Assembly (NCBI RefSeq): GCF_000016985.1 | Contig: NC_009633.1 | Coordinates: forward strand, 620,001-684,000 | Reading direction: 5' to 3' | Origin: Alkaliphilus metalliredigens QYMF | Lineage (GTDB): Bacteria > Bacillota > Clostridia > Peptostreptococcales > Natronincolaceae | Length of the DNA: 64,000 bases | Notes under the pieces: model-generated | Told to the model about the DNA's origin: nothing | Seen by the model: the letters and a program-made list of their open reading frames with translations, nothing else | The model's database searches: none | Part shown: piece after piece, positions 9,292-18,745 of the stretch | Layout: every line of letters starts with the position of its first letter | How positions within the stretch are numbered: position 1 is the stretch's first letter | Translations under genes and position numbers: made by a program

Positions 9292-9876
9292 ATGGCAAGT
9301 CAAAGTGAAATCAAATACAATCGACTAGTAGAGAAAGCTGAGATGCTGTTTATACAATTCGGATATAAGGCAGTATCAGTAGATGAAATTTCAGAAGCTG
9401 CGGGGATCAGCAAAATGACCATCTATAAATACTTTGATTCTAAGGAAACACTTTTTATAGAAGTCATGCTACTCTTGATGGATAGACAATATAATCTAAT
9501 AGAAGCAAAGCTTAATGACATATCAGGAACCCTGGAAAAAATAAACTTTATGATGAATTACAGTCTGGAGGGAGCAAAAGATTATTCTCTTGCATTATAC
9601 AAGGATATTATGAACATCCCTCATATTACAGAAAGACTGATAGCAGTGAAGAATGAAAAAAATAAAGTGTTATTTGAAAGTATGATTAGGGAAGGAATGG
9701 AAAAAGGAGAAGTTAAAAGAGGTGATGTTGTTTTTATGGCTGATATGATCATTATGATGATCGAAGCATTTGGCCAACGACATTTTTATAAAATAAATAA
9801 TAGGGAAGATCTAGAGGGGTTGACCAAGAGTTTATTTGACTTTCTAAAATATGGCCTCTTAGGGGGAGGAGCGTAA
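9292..9876 (+). CDS. TetR/AcrR family transcriptional regulator
   Basis: A 194-residue protein with the standard N-terminal TetR helix-turn-helix: AEMLFIQFGYKAVSVDEISEAAGISKMTIYKYF split over residues 16-48, with the YKYF recognition helix end. The C-terminal two thirds are helical and variable, as expected of a ligand-binding domain. It is the first gene of an operon with an ABC exporter and a membrane fusion protein, five bases before the ATPase gene, so it very likely represses that exporter until a substrate binds. Confidence 0.88.
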   Translation: MASQSEIKYNRLVEKAEMLFIQFGYKAVSVDEISEAAGISKMTIYKYFDSKETLFIEVMLLLMDRQYNLIEAKLNDISGTLEKINFMMNYSLEGAKDYSLALYKDIMNIPHITERLIAVKNEKNKVLFESMIREGMEKGEVKRGDVVFMADMIIMMIEAFGQRHFYKINNREDLEGLTKSLFDFLKYGLLGGGA

Positions 9877-9881
9877 TTAAA

Positions 9882-10592
9882 ATGGAAAGCAATGTGTTGA
9901 TGAAGGTAGAAAATGTAAATAAGATTTATGAAATGGGTGAAGTCAAGGTAGCAGCAGTAAAGGAAATAGACCTTGAATTATATCAAGGGGAATTTGTGGT
10001 GATACTGGGTCCCAGTGGCTCGGGAAAAAGTACCTTGTTAAATATTTTAGGTGGGATGGACCTGCCAACCCAGGGAAAGGTCTTCATGGAAGGCCAAGAG
10101 ATTACCGATTACAATGATCGAAAGCTAACCAACTATCGTAGAGAGAAAATTGGTTTTGTTTTTCAATTTTACAACCTGATGGCCAATTTAACCGCCAGGG
10201 AAAATGTAGAGCTGGCCACAGAAATCTGCAAAAATGCACTGAATATTGATGAGGTACTGGAGGCAATTGGATTAGGAGAGCGAAAGGAACATTTTCCAGC
10301 TCAAATGAGTGGTGGTGAGCAACAAAGGGTTGCAATTGCCAGGGCAGTGGCCAAGAACCCTGCTTTATTACTCTGTGATGAACCAACTGGGGCCCTAGAT
10401 TTTGAGACAGGTATTAAAATACTATCCTTGTTGAAAAAGATTAATCAAGATTATAATAAAACAGTGGTGATTATTACCCATAACATGCCTATCGGGGAAA
10501 TGGCAGATCGGGTCATTAAAATGCGAAGCGGTGAAATCATTGAAGTAAAGGTGAATGACAATCCAATCCATCCTGAAGGGATTGAGTGGTAA
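9882..10592 (+). CDS. ABC transporter ATP-binding protein (MacB/LolD type)
   Basis: A 236-residue ATPase with Walker [11 protein letters not shown]-loop FQFYNLM, signature [13 protein letters not shown] and Walker [13 protein letters not shown], followed by the switch histidine in ITHN. The close match to the MacB/LolD/FtsE pattern ([20 protein letters not shown]) fits a partner FtsX-type permease, which is the next gene and overlaps by one base. It should power export or extraction of a compound or lipoprotein from the membrane. Confidence 0.92.
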   Translation: MESNVLMKVENVNKIYEMGEVKVAAVKEIDLELYQGEFVVILGPSGSGKSTLLNILGGMDLPTQGKVFMEGQEITDYNDRKLTNYRREKIGFVFQFYNLMANLTARENVELATEICKNALNIDEVLEAIGLGERKEHFPAQMSGGEQQRVAIARAVAKNPALLLCDEPTGALDFETGIKILSLLKKINQDYNKTVVIITHNMPIGEMADRVIKMRSGEIIEVKVNDNPIHPEGIEW

Positions 10593-12949
10593 TGAAGAAG
10601 CTAGATGTAAGATTACTAAGAATGATCAAAAACACCAAGGGGCAGTTTATTTCCATTGTTGTGGTCATCATTTTAGCATTAACCATCTACGGGTCCTTCA
10701 ATATGATGGCGGATAATATGGGAAATACCATCTCTCATTATTATGAAATCACAAATTTTGGGGATGTTTTTGTTGAAGTCGTACGAATACCAAGGGCGGC
10801 TATTGATCAACTGACCACCATTGAAGGAGTTGAGGTGGCCCAGGGGAGAGTCACTGCCGATGTTCCCTTGCGAGTTGAAGATCCCAATGAGAAAGTGAAT
10901 GTTCGAATCGTATCCCTACCAAGGGAGGATTATCGGATTAATGAGCTTTATACAATAGAGGGAAGAGAAATGCAGGAGGATGTCAGAACAACAGTGGTAC
11001 TGGAGCAATTTTCCGAGGCAAGGGGGATTCAGCTAGGAGATCAAATCACACCCTATATTGCAGGGCGAGAATATCCTCTAGAAATGATCGGTATTGTAGG
11101 GAGCCCAGAGTATATTTATTTAATGGAAAATCAACAGAGCCTACTGCCGACCCCTGAAAGATTTGGTGTTATCTATGTGACAGAGGAGTTTGCTCAATCG
11201 GTTTTGGGTTTTCAAGGAAGTTATAATGAAGTCATGATTAAAATAGAGGATGAGCACTTAGATCGAATTGATAGCATTACGGATGAAATTGAAGATCAAT
11301 TGGATCGCTATGGTGTAAGGAGGACAATCAAAAGAGAAGACCAGCTCAGCAACTCAATGATGATGGAGGAAGTTTCACAATTAGACCAGATGGCGACTTC
11401 AGTGCCTTTATTATTTCTCGTGGTGGCAGCGGTGATTATTAATATCATGCTATCTAGAATTGTGAAAAATGATCGAATGGCCATTGGGGTGATGAAGGCC
11501 TTAGGATATGGCAATTTTAATATTATGGGACATTATGTCAAGTATGCATTGGCCATTGGACTGGTAGGAGCGGTCATCGGGATTATCTTTAGTGTATTTC
11601 TATCCCAGGCATTTACGAATCTTTATATTCAATTTTTTAATATTCCCCTACTACAGATGGATGTTTATTATATTTATGTTCTATATGGACTCATCCTCAC
11701 CAGTGTCTTTTGTATTGTCTCAGGGTTGATAGGGGCCAGAAGTGTCTTGAGAATTCTACCTGCTGATTCAATGAAACCAGAAGCACCGAAGGCAGGAGGT
11801 CGAATCCTATTAGAAAAAGTCAAATTTATTTGGAACAGAATTTCCTTTAGCTGGAAAATGGTCATTAGAAACATATTGAGAAATAAAAAAAGAGGCATTT
11901 TTTTAGTACTGGGAATCGCCTTAACCTTCGGTATCACAATGCTACCGATATTTATGACAAGTGTTTGGGGAAACTTGTTCACCATACATTATGGAGAGTT
12001 CCAAACCATGGAATACAATGTTGACTTTGCCCATCCAATGAATGACAACGCCATTCGGGAACTACAGCAAATCATTGATGTAGATCATATCGAGCCCAAG
12101 ATCGAGATTCCCTTTGAGCTGAGAAATGGATGGAGAAAGCAAGTTGTCAGTGTCATCGCAGTCCCAAGGGATACTAGATTTTATCATTTTACAAGTCCAT
12201 CGAAACAGTCCATTAATCTAGATACCAGGGGAATGATTATAACGGAAGGCATTGCCAGAAGCCTTGGAGCCCAAATAGGTGATGAGATATTGCTTAAAAG
12301 CTTTATGCCTGACCAAGAGGATCAGTTGATTAGGGTAAGTGGGATCACCCAACAATTACTAGGGAGTAATGGGTACATGGATATTGAAACCATGAATGAT
12401 GTACTAGGTGAGAGAGGCATAATCACTGGGGCCTTAATTGATTCACAGGATGATGTATCCTTGAAGCTTCAAGATGTTAAAAACATTAGTCTGGTACAAT
12501 CCGTAGAGGACATGAAAAACAGCTTCGAAGAATTTATGGAGATGATGATTTATTCCGTGAGTATCCTAATGCTATTTGGAGGGATTTTAGGGTTCGCCAT
12601 TGTTTATAACACAACAATTATTAGCATTAGCGAACGTATAATGGAGTTCTCTTCATTGAGGGTATTGGGATTTGAAAAAAATGAAATATATAAGATGATT
12701 AGTAGAGAGAACGCTGTCATGACGGTGCTTGGAATTGCCGTGGGTGTGCCAGTGGGATACGGGATGTGCTATGGGATTGTTTCTGCCTTTGAAACAGATC
12801 TGTATAAGATCCCACTCATTATTACACCAAGTAGCTATGTTTTTGCAGCCATGATGACGGCCTTCTTCGTGGCCATTGCGCAGCTGGCTACCATCAGAAA
12901 AATCTATAAAATGAATTTTATTGATGCATTAAAAAATAGAATTTCTTAA
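10592..12949 (+). CDS. ABC transporter permease, FtsX/MacB-like with two FtsX domains
   Basis: A protein of about 785 residues. A first membrane segment near residues 15-35 is followed by a large extracytoplasmic domain, three membrane helices with the FtsX pattern (VIINIMLSRIVKNDRMAIGVMKALGY), a second N-type segment after residue 430, a second outer domain and a final three-helix FtsX domain (RIMEFSSLRVLGFEKNEIYKMI). The ATG in TAATG overlaps the ATPase stop codon; a GTG six bases upstream is possible. It pairs with the ATPase and the fusion protein. Confidence 0.87.
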   Translation: MKKLDVRLLRMIKNTKGQFISIVVVIILALTIYGSFNMMADNMGNTISHYYEITNFGDVFVEVVRIPRAAIDQLTTIEGVEVAQGRVTADVPLRVEDPNEKVNVRIVSLPREDYRINELYTIEGREMQEDVRTTVVLEQFSEARGIQLGDQITPYIAGREYPLEMIGIVGSPEYIYLMENQQSLLPTPERFGVIYVTEEFAQSVLGFQGSYNEVMIKIEDEHLDRIDSITDEIEDQLDRYGVRRTIKREDQLSNSMMMEEVSQLDQMATSVPLLFLVVAAVIINIMLSRIVKNDRMAIGVMKALGYGNFNIMGHYVKYALAIGLVGAVIGIIFSVFLSQAFTNLYIQFFNIPLLQMDVYYIYVLYGLILTSVFCIVSGLIGARSVLRILPADSMKPEAPKAGGRILLEKVKFIWNRISFSWKMVIRNILRNKKRGIFLVLGIALTFGITMLPIFMTSVWGNLFTIHYGEFQTMEYNVDFAHPMNDNAIRELQQIIDVDHIEPKIEIPFELRNGWRKQVVSVIAVPRDTRFYHFTSPSKQSINLDTRGMIITEGIARSLGAQIGDEILLKSFMPDQEDQLIRVSGITQQLLGSNGYMDIETMNDVLGERGIITGALIDSQDDVSLKLQDVKNISLVQSVEDMKNSFEEFMEMMIYSVSILMLFGGILGFAIVYNTTIISISERIMEFSSLRVLGFEKNEIYKMISRENAVMTVLGIAVGVPVGYGMCYGIVSAFETDLYKIPLIITPSSYVFAAMMTAFFVAIAQLATIRKIYKMNFIDALKNRIS

Positions 12950-12985
12950 AATAAAAAGGATTTTATTCTATAGAGTAAGGGTGGG

Positions 12986-14224
12986 ATGAAAATGAAGAAA
13001 AAAATAATTGGTGCCATTATCATTGTGATTGTTTTGGGAGCAGCAGCATTTTTCATGATGAATCGAGGCATCGTTGTGGAAGTGGAGATGGCAGCTGTAA
13101 CCCAAGGCAATATAGCAAAATATGTTGAAGAATTGGGCGTTGTCAAGACAAAAAATCAAGCAAGTGTTTATGCAGATACAGCCGGGCGTGTAACCGATGT
13201 ATTGGTAAAAGAAGGGGAGCAAGTTAATACAGGGGATGTGTTGGTTAGATTGGATTCCCAGCAACTCTCCAGACAAAAAAGAGAACTAGAAGCTCAAAGG
13301 TTGGGGATCATTGCCCAATATAATGAAGCCACACAATCAATTGATGAAAAAGAAATTGAAAAGCTAGAGCTGGAGATAGAAGTCATTGAAAGAAGAATAA
13401 AAGAAGCAAAAAGAGTTGTGGAAAATAATAAGAGATTGTATGAAGCAGGGGCCATTAGCTATGAGGAATATAACATTACAGTTACAAGTCTTGAAGCTGA
13501 ACAAAGTAATTTAGAGGGGGTACAGTTAGATTTAGAACTGATCAAAAAGCCTATTTCTGAAAATATCAGTGCTCAATATGAAGCCCAGCTACGCCAGCTT
13601 GATATCCAAATGGAAGCACTGGAAAGCCAAAGTGGAGATTTTGTCATCACAGCTCATATGAGTGGAACTGTACTGATGAAGGCTGTAGAAAAGGGCAGCT
13701 ATGTACAACCAGGAGTCCCCCTACTAGAGATTGGCGATACAGAGATACTTTATATAGAAAGTGATCTTTTGATCGGAGATATTGCCAATGTTGAAGTGGG
13801 TGCACCGGTGATTATATCTAATAAAGATTTAAGGATTATTGATTTACAAGGAACCGTCACAAAAATTCACCCCCAAGCCTTCAGCAGTGTATCAGACCTA
13901 GGAATCGAACAGAAACGAATTAAGGTAGATATTGAATTTGAAGGATCTGTGGCTATTTTAAGACCAGGCTACGATCTGGATGTGAACATTATTATTGAAA
14001 GCAAGGAAAATGTGTTGCTTATACCAGAAAATGCGATATTTCAGCAGGCAGGAAGGGACTTTGTCTTTGTGAATGTTAATGAACAAGCAATACTCAGGGA
14101 AATTGAAAAGGGAATTGAGAGTCAAAGACGGGTAGAAATTGTCAGTGGATTACAAAAAGGTGATCAGGTGATCGTTTCACCTAGTGGCGAGTTAGAAGAG
14201 GGAGTCCAAATTAAATCAAAATAA
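12986..14224 (+). CDS. Membrane fusion protein (HlyD/MacA family) of the ABC exporter
   Basis: A 412-residue periplasmic-adaptor-type protein. It has a single N-terminal membrane anchor (IIGAIIIVIVLGAAAFFMM), a lipoyl-type half (GRVTDVLVKEGEQVNTGDVLVRLD), a long coiled coil (about residues 90-205, rich in Glu/Lys/Gln), the second lipoyl half (GTVLMKAVEKGSYVQPG) and a beta-barrel C-terminus. In Gram-positive cells these adaptors work with MacB-like pumps. The ATG at 12992 is an alternative start. A terminator follows. Confidence 0.87.
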   Translation: MKMKKKIIGAIIIVIVLGAAAFFMMNRGIVVEVEMAAVTQGNIAKYVEELGVVKTKNQASVYADTAGRVTDVLVKEGEQVNTGDVLVRLDSQQLSRQKRELEAQRLGIIAQYNEATQSIDEKEIEKLELEIEVIERRIKEAKRVVENNKRLYEAGAISYEEYNITVTSLEAEQSNLEGVQLDLELIKKPISENISAQYEAQLRQLDIQMEALESQSGDFVITAHMSGTVLMKAVEKGSYVQPGVPLLEIGDTEILYIESDLLIGDIANVEVGAPVIISNKDLRIIDLQGTVTKIHPQAFSSVSDLGIEQKRIKVDIEFEGSVAILRPGYDLDVNIIIESKENVLLIPENAIFQQAGRDFVFVNVNEQAILREIEKGIESQRRVEIVSGLQKGDQVIVSPSGELEEGVQIKSK

Positions 14225-14243
14225 AGATAAAATCATGAAAACA

Positions 14244-14275
14244 ATGCCCGTGGTCTAGCCCGGGCATCGTTTTTT
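14244..14275 (+). terminator. Terminator of the exporter operon
   Basis: ATGCCCG and CGGGCAT form a GC-rich stem followed by CGTTTTTT. Confidence 0.85.
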
Positions 14276-14290
14276 AGTGAGGTGAGATGC

Positions 14291-15652
14291 ATGAAAGTGC
14301 TTTTGGTAAGACCCGCTAGAATCAAACAAGCAGTGACCCTGGGAGAGTTTATGTATAGTGAGCCCATTGGACTTGAAATGGTATATGCCATGTTGGAGAA
14401 TCAACATCATGTGGAGATTGTTGATATGATGTCAGAAAAAATTACATTGGAGGATAAATTAAAGGCGTTTCAACCAGAGGTAGTTGGGATTACATCCCTC
14501 TGTATAGATGTGTTTGCAGTCAGAGCCTTAGCAGAAGCTGTGAAAAAGTATGATCCTAGTATCATTACAATGGTTGGCGGAACTCAAAGCTTTCTTAATC
14601 CTGAAGCTTTTTTTACAGAGACAATCGATCATGTCATGAAATATACCAACACTGAAAATATGACAACATTGTTTGGTTATTTACAGAGAGGAGAACAACC
14701 TCCCATCATCCATGGAATCTGTAGTGGTGTGAATGATTTCAAAACCACAGATAAATGTGGAATGAACCAATATGTTCATCCCAATAGGAAGGCCACAGCT
14801 AAATACCGAAGACAATATTCTTATTTTGGATATAGGCCCTGTGCCATCATGGGAACATCCCAGGGCTGTTCCAAGACCTGTAGCTTTTGTTTAAGATGGA
14901 GAATAGAAGGGGCTACAGAAAGATATTTGCCCATGGATTTTGTAAAAGAAGAAATTCGAAGCATTGAAGAAGATAATATTATGGTTTTTGATAATGATTT
15001 TTTGCATAATGGGGATAGGATCGAAGAACTTTGCAATTTTTTACAAGAAGAGGGAATCCATAAGAATTTTATTTGCTATGCCAGTGTCAATAGTATTTTG
15101 AGCAATAAAGAAGTGATTAAGAGGTTTACAAAGCTAGGCTTAAGCACTGTATTAGTGGGTTATGAAACATTTAAGGAAGAGGAGCTAAAAAAATATCAAA
15201 AGAAATCAAGTACCGATGACAACCTAAATGCCAGTCAGTTTTTAAAAGAGATAGGACTAGATGTATGGGCATCCTTCATGATCCATCCCGATTGGAGTGT
15301 AGCGGATTTTAAGGAATTTAGAAGGTATTTAAAGAAGTTAAATCCTGAAATATCAACATTTTCTCCCCTGACACCCTTTCCCAATCTGCCTTTATACAAT
15401 GAGTACAAGGATAGGCTTCTGATTCAGAAGGAAGAATATGAAAAGTGGAGCTTTGGACAAGTTACCATCAATCCTTCAAAAATGAGTCTAAGAAAATATT
15501 ATTACGAGATATTAAAAACGATTCTATATGTAAATTTAGTCAGAAACAATATCCTATATATGATCAGTAGGTTTGGCATCACAAGCATTTTGAGACTTTT
15601 TAAAGGTTCGATCAAAGCATTTATAAAATATATACAGCTGATGATGCAGTAA
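14291..15652 (+). CDS. B12-binding-domain radical SAM protein
   Basis: A protein of about 453 residues. The N-terminal third has a cobalamin-binding Rossmann-like pattern (EMVYAMLENQHHVEIVDM, then PEVVGITSLCIDV and VGGTQSF). The radical SAM cluster motif is CSKTCSFC near residue 195, followed by FDNDF and a TIM-barrel-like C-terminal half. The start chosen is ATG 14291 behind GAGGTG; a GTG nine bases earlier is less likely. It stands alone between two terminator or gap regions, so its substrate (methylation or rearrangement chemistry) cannot be named. Confidence 0.82.
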   Translation: MKVLLVRPARIKQAVTLGEFMYSEPIGLEMVYAMLENQHHVEIVDMMSEKITLEDKLKAFQPEVVGITSLCIDVFAVRALAEAVKKYDPSIITMVGGTQSFLNPEAFFTETIDHVMKYTNTENMTTLFGYLQRGEQPPIIHGICSGVNDFKTTDKCGMNQYVHPNRKATAKYRRQYSYFGYRPCAIMGTSQGCSKTCSFCLRWRIEGATERYLPMDFVKEEIRSIEEDNIMVFDNDFLHNGDRIEELCNFLQEEGIHKNFICYASVNSILSNKEVIKRFTKLGLSTVLVGYETFKEEELKKYQKKSSTDDNLNASQFLKEIGLDVWASFMIHPDWSVADFKEFRRYLKKLNPEISTFSPLTPFPNLPLYNEYKDRLLIQKEEYEKWSFGQVTINPSKMSLRKYYYEILKTILYVNLVRNNILYMISRFGITSILRLFKGSIKAFIKYIQLMMQ

Positions 15653-15776
15653 AAATTACCTGTGAATTAAATGACGTTTTATGAAGGAAATGAGGCTTAT
15701 TTGCAGAAAAAGAGTATAGAATAGAAAAGAGTTTAGCACAGGAAGAACGAATGAGAAATATTTAGGGGATGTGCAA

Positions 15777-17660
15777 ATGAATAAAAATAAGACATATATT
15801 GTTGTGATCATCATCATGATTCTATACATCTTTCCCATAGATAGAGTGCAGGGATTGGATGAGGCTGTATTGCAGCTACGATGGGATCATCAGTTTCAGT
15901 TTGCAGGTTATTATACAGCCCTATGGAATGGCTATTATGAGGAAGAAGGATTGGAGGTAGAGATACGCTCTGCCTTTACAGAAGAGGGAGATGTGCTGCA
16001 GGCCACACAGGAGGTAGCAGAAGGTGATGCGGATTTTGGTGTGGGAGCCGTAGACATTCTGATCGCCAATGATGAAGGATTGGATTTGGCGGTGCTGGCA
16101 TCTATATTCCAACGAAGTGCAGTGGAATTTTTTATGAAGGAAGAGACTCCCTTTAGTACCATGGCAGATTTAGTGAATTTGCAGGTGGCAAGAAGAAAAG
16201 ATGATTTGATGGATATTGAGCTACAGGCCATGCTGATGGCGGAAGGAATTGATCCTAAACAATTGAAGTTATATGAACACCGAGGGAATTTCGCTATAGA
16301 AGATTTAGGTGATGATGGTTTTGACATGGTACCAATATATTTGAGAAATATTCTGACTTACCCTGAGGAGGAAGGGGTGCAATTAAAATCAATCAGGCCA
16401 ATAGATTATGGCATCGATTTTTATGGAGATAGTCTTTTTACAAGGGGCAGTCTGGCCAAAGAAAATCCTGACAAAGTAGAAGCATTCAAAAGAGCCAGCC
16501 TAAAGGGCTGGGAATATGCATTGGAAAACCCTGAAGAAATAATTGAAAAGATGGTTGTAGCCTTTCCACCACAGGAAAAAACAGAGAAAGAATTTAGAGC
16601 CTTTAATGTATTTCAAGCTAGGGAGGTTCTGGAGCTTACCCTTCATCCCGTGGTTGAGATTGGAAATATCAACCCACATCGATGGTGGGGCACCCAGGAA
16701 GTATTAAAAAAATTAAATCTAGTTTCTGGTGATCTAGATAGAGAGAATTTTATATTTAGCTATGACAGAATATTGCAACAACAGGCAGAGCGAAAAGAGA
16801 AATTTCTACAAATATTTTCTTTAATAAGTGTAGTGATCCTTTTGATTGTGCTGATTATCTATTTAACGGCCAAAAGTACCATTAGAAAGTTAGAGAAAAT
16901 GTTTCAGCGGGAATGGGAGGAAAATAAAAGAAAAGAGGGAATTATTATCTATCAAGCAAGATTAGCTGCCATGGGGGAAATGATTGCTAATATAGCCCAC
17001 CAATGGCGACAACCGCTGAATAATCTAGGCTTGATTCTTAATAATATAGAGGATGCCTATCACTATGAGGAGTTAACAAAGAAAAGTCTAGAGGAGGATA
17101 TAGAGCGCTCTAGGAGATTGATTCACAAAATGTCAGAGACCATTGATGACTTTAGAAATTTTTCCAATCCTAACACAAAAAAAGATGAATTTTCAATACA
17201 TGAAAACATCATGATGGTGTTAGACCTAATGGAAGAAAGAATAAAGCTTCACCATATTGAGGTGGTTTTTAAAGATATTTCTACAAAGAAGGCCTATGGA
17301 TATAGTAATCAATTTGCCCAAGGGATTTTTAATGTGATCAGCAATTCAATAGACGCATTAATAGACGAAAAAGGTGGAAAAAGACAAATTTTTATTGGTA
17401 TTTATGAACAAGGCAATGATGTGATTACAGAAATAGAAGATACTGGTGGGGGAATCAGTGAGGCCATAGCAGATAAAGTATTTGATCTCTACTTTACCAC
17501 CAAAGAAGACACACAGGGAACGGGATTGGGATTGTATATGACTAAGGTGATTATAGAGAAAAATTTAAAGGGAAGCCTTCATTGGAAAAATACAGACAGA
17601 GGGGTTAAAATGATGATCAGGATACCTTGTAAGGGGGTGGATGGAAATGTCACAGACTGA
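15777..17660 (+). CDS. Sensor histidine kinase with NMT1/ThiY-like periplasmic binding domain
   Basis: About 627 residues. A signal or anchor segment (residues 6-22) leads into an NMT1-type ligand-binding domain (LRWDHQFQFAGYYTALWNGYYEEEGLEVE), which in free form binds thiamine precursors, taurine or nitrate-like ligands. A membrane helix lies near residues 340-362. The HisKA box IAHQWRQPLN places the phospho-histidine near residue 408; the ATPase domain shows NVISNSIDAL, DTGGGI and GTGLGLYM. The downstream response regulator overlaps by 14 bases. The whole looks like an import-type binding protein turned into a sensor. Confidence 0.87.
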   Translation: MNKNKTYIVVIIIMILYIFPIDRVQGLDEAVLQLRWDHQFQFAGYYTALWNGYYEEEGLEVEIRSAFTEEGDVLQATQEVAEGDADFGVGAVDILIANDEGLDLAVLASIFQRSAVEFFMKEETPFSTMADLVNLQVARRKDDLMDIELQAMLMAEGIDPKQLKLYEHRGNFAIEDLGDDGFDMVPIYLRNILTYPEEEGVQLKSIRPIDYGIDFYGDSLFTRGSLAKENPDKVEAFKRASLKGWEYALENPEEIIEKMVVAFPPQEKTEKEFRAFNVFQAREVLELTLHPVVEIGNINPHRWWGTQEVLKKLNLVSGDLDRENFIFSYDRILQQQAERKEKFLQIFSLISVVILLIVLIIYLTAKSTIRKLEKMFQREWEENKRKEGIIIYQARLAAMGEMIANIAHQWRQPLNNLGLILNNIEDAYHYEELTKKSLEEDIERSRRLIHKMSETIDDFRNFSNPNTKKDEFSIHENIMMVLDLMEERIKLHHIEVVFKDISTKKAYGYSNQFAQGIFNVISNSIDALIDEKGGKRQIFIGIYEQGNDVITEIEDTGGGISEAIADKVFDLYFTTKEDTQGTGLGLYMTKVIIEKNLKGSLHWKNTDRGVKMMIRIPCKGVDGNVTD

Positions 17661-18432
17661 GAAGAATAGTGTGCTCTATCATTTAAAGGTACTCTACGTA
17701 GAGGATGAACCTGATACCAGAGAGGAAATGACAAAGTTTCTAAAGAGGCGGGTTGGAAAGCTCTATGTTGCAAAAAATGGACTGGAGGGCATAGCCGCAT
17801 TCGACCAAAATCAGCCACATATTGTTGTAACTGATTTGAAGATGCCGGTTATGGATGGCCTAGAGATGATCAAGGCCATTAGAAACAGGGAGCATCAACC
17901 TGCCATTATCATTACCTCAGCCCTTTCAGATAGTGAGACAATACTGGCGGCAGTGGATATCGGGATTGTGAAATATGTCGTTAAACCCATTCATCCTAAG
18001 GAGCTTATGATGAGCATGGAATCCATTGGTAAGGAAATATTAAGCCATCAAATTGACATAGGAGATGTAAACCATATTTGGCTAGGAGATAAAGAAAAAA
18101 AAGCAGAGCTAGAGAAAAGAATAAAAAGTGAATTGGCTCATTTTATAAAAAAATATAGTGGGAGGGGGCCAAAGGATCTTCAGGTTTTTATAGAGGGAAA
18201 TCACATACAGGTCAATATATTCGAATCCCTAACAGCCTTTGAACTTCAGCTGATTGCTAATAATAGAAACCATAGCTTAGTGGAGTATAATCGGAAATTA
18301 TTTTATATGGAAGGATCCAGCAAAATAGAGAAGGCCCTGACGCTTATTATTGGGATGCCTGTTACATTAAAAGAAGTATATTGTGATTGCAGGAAAAAAA
18401 TTGACGAGATAACGTTTTCAATCTCTACTTGA
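17647..18432 (+). CDS. Response regulator with DUF2294 (MpsC-like) output domain
   Basis: About 261 residues. An N-terminal receiver domain has the acidic pair (YVEDEPD), the phospho-Asp in VVTDLKMPVMDG near residue 63 and the VVKPIHP lysine. The C-terminal half, about residues 150-255, reads as DUF2294: ELEKRIKSELAHFIKKY, GRGPKDLQVFIEGNHIQV, then FELQLIANN and a cysteine pair in YCDCRKK. No DNA-binding domain is seen. DUF2294 has been linked in annotation to a sodium-dependent membrane-potential system (MpsC); the role here is not known. ATG 17647 is chosen over 17641 because GGGGGTGG is too close to the first. Confidence 0.75.
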   Translation: MSQTEKNSVLYHLKVLYVEDEPDTREEMTKFLKRRVGKLYVAKNGLEGIAAFDQNQPHIVVTDLKMPVMDGLEMIKAIRNREHQPAIIITSALSDSETILAAVDIGIVKYVVKPIHPKELMMSMESIGKEILSHQIDIGDVNHIWLGDKEKKAELEKRIKSELAHFIKKYSGRGPKDLQVFIEGNHIQVNIFESLTAFELQLIANNRNHSLVEYNRKLFYMEGSSKIEKALTLIIGMPVTLKEVYCDCRKKIDEITFSIST

Positions 18433-18457
18433 AGTTAATCTAAAAATACGTTATAAT
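18429..18457 (+). promoter_or_regulatory. Promoter of the xanthine permease / hydroxylase operon
   Basis: TTGAAG (18429-18434), 17-base spacer, TATAAT (18452-18457). Transcription should begin near 18464, leaving a leader of about 280 bases before the permease start. Confidence 0.6.
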
Positions 18458-18463
18458 ATTATC

Positions 18464-18705
18464 AAAGTATTATCGAAAGATTGTGAATTTTAGATGGAAT
18501 TTAATCCTCAGCAAATTTATATTAAACCCAAGATGAAATGAAGTGCTACAGGAGATCCCAGATCCCATAGGTAGGCTCCTTTGGTAAAAGATTGTAATAT
18601 TATAAAACTGCATATATGTTGATAATGAGTAAAGATAACGAATTTTGTTAGGCTTTAAAGGATCAGCACTGAAGAAGGAAAACTTCTTTTGTGCTGATCT
18701 TTTTT
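18464..18705 (+). ncRNA. Structured leader, candidate riboswitch of unassigned class
   Basis: A 5' leader of about 240 bases ends in a strong terminator ahead of the permease gene, the layout of a terminator-controlling riboswitch. An inner element has AGGAG (18550-18554) and CTCCT (18576-18580) arms. GTGCT (18543-18547) followed by GATC (18553-18556) can pair with the 5' arm of the terminator (GATC then AGCAC, 18661-18669), which would be an antiterminator. I looked for purine, T-box, THF, PRPP/ykkC and Moco signatures by eye and recognised none. Confidence 0.5.
18661..18705 (+). terminator. Conditional terminator in the permease leader
   Basis: GATCAGCAC pairs with GTGCTGATC (18691-18699), with an inner AGAAG/CTTCT stem, followed by six Ts. 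It sits only about 40 bases before the permease start codon, so it must be bypassed for the operon to be expressed. Confidence 0.88.
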
Positions 18706-18745
18706 ATTGATAAGAAACAAAAAAATTCATGGGGGCGATTATTGT

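Noticed and set aside
18450-18605. Long stem between TTATAATATTA (18451) and TAATATTATAA (18595) as an aptamer base
   Set aside because: The left arm is the -10 box of the promoter and lies before the likely transcript start, so it would not be in the RNA.
18464-18660. Purine riboswitch before the xanthine permease
   Set aside because: The conserved loops and three-way core of the guanine/adenine aptamer are not visible, so the leader was left unassigned.
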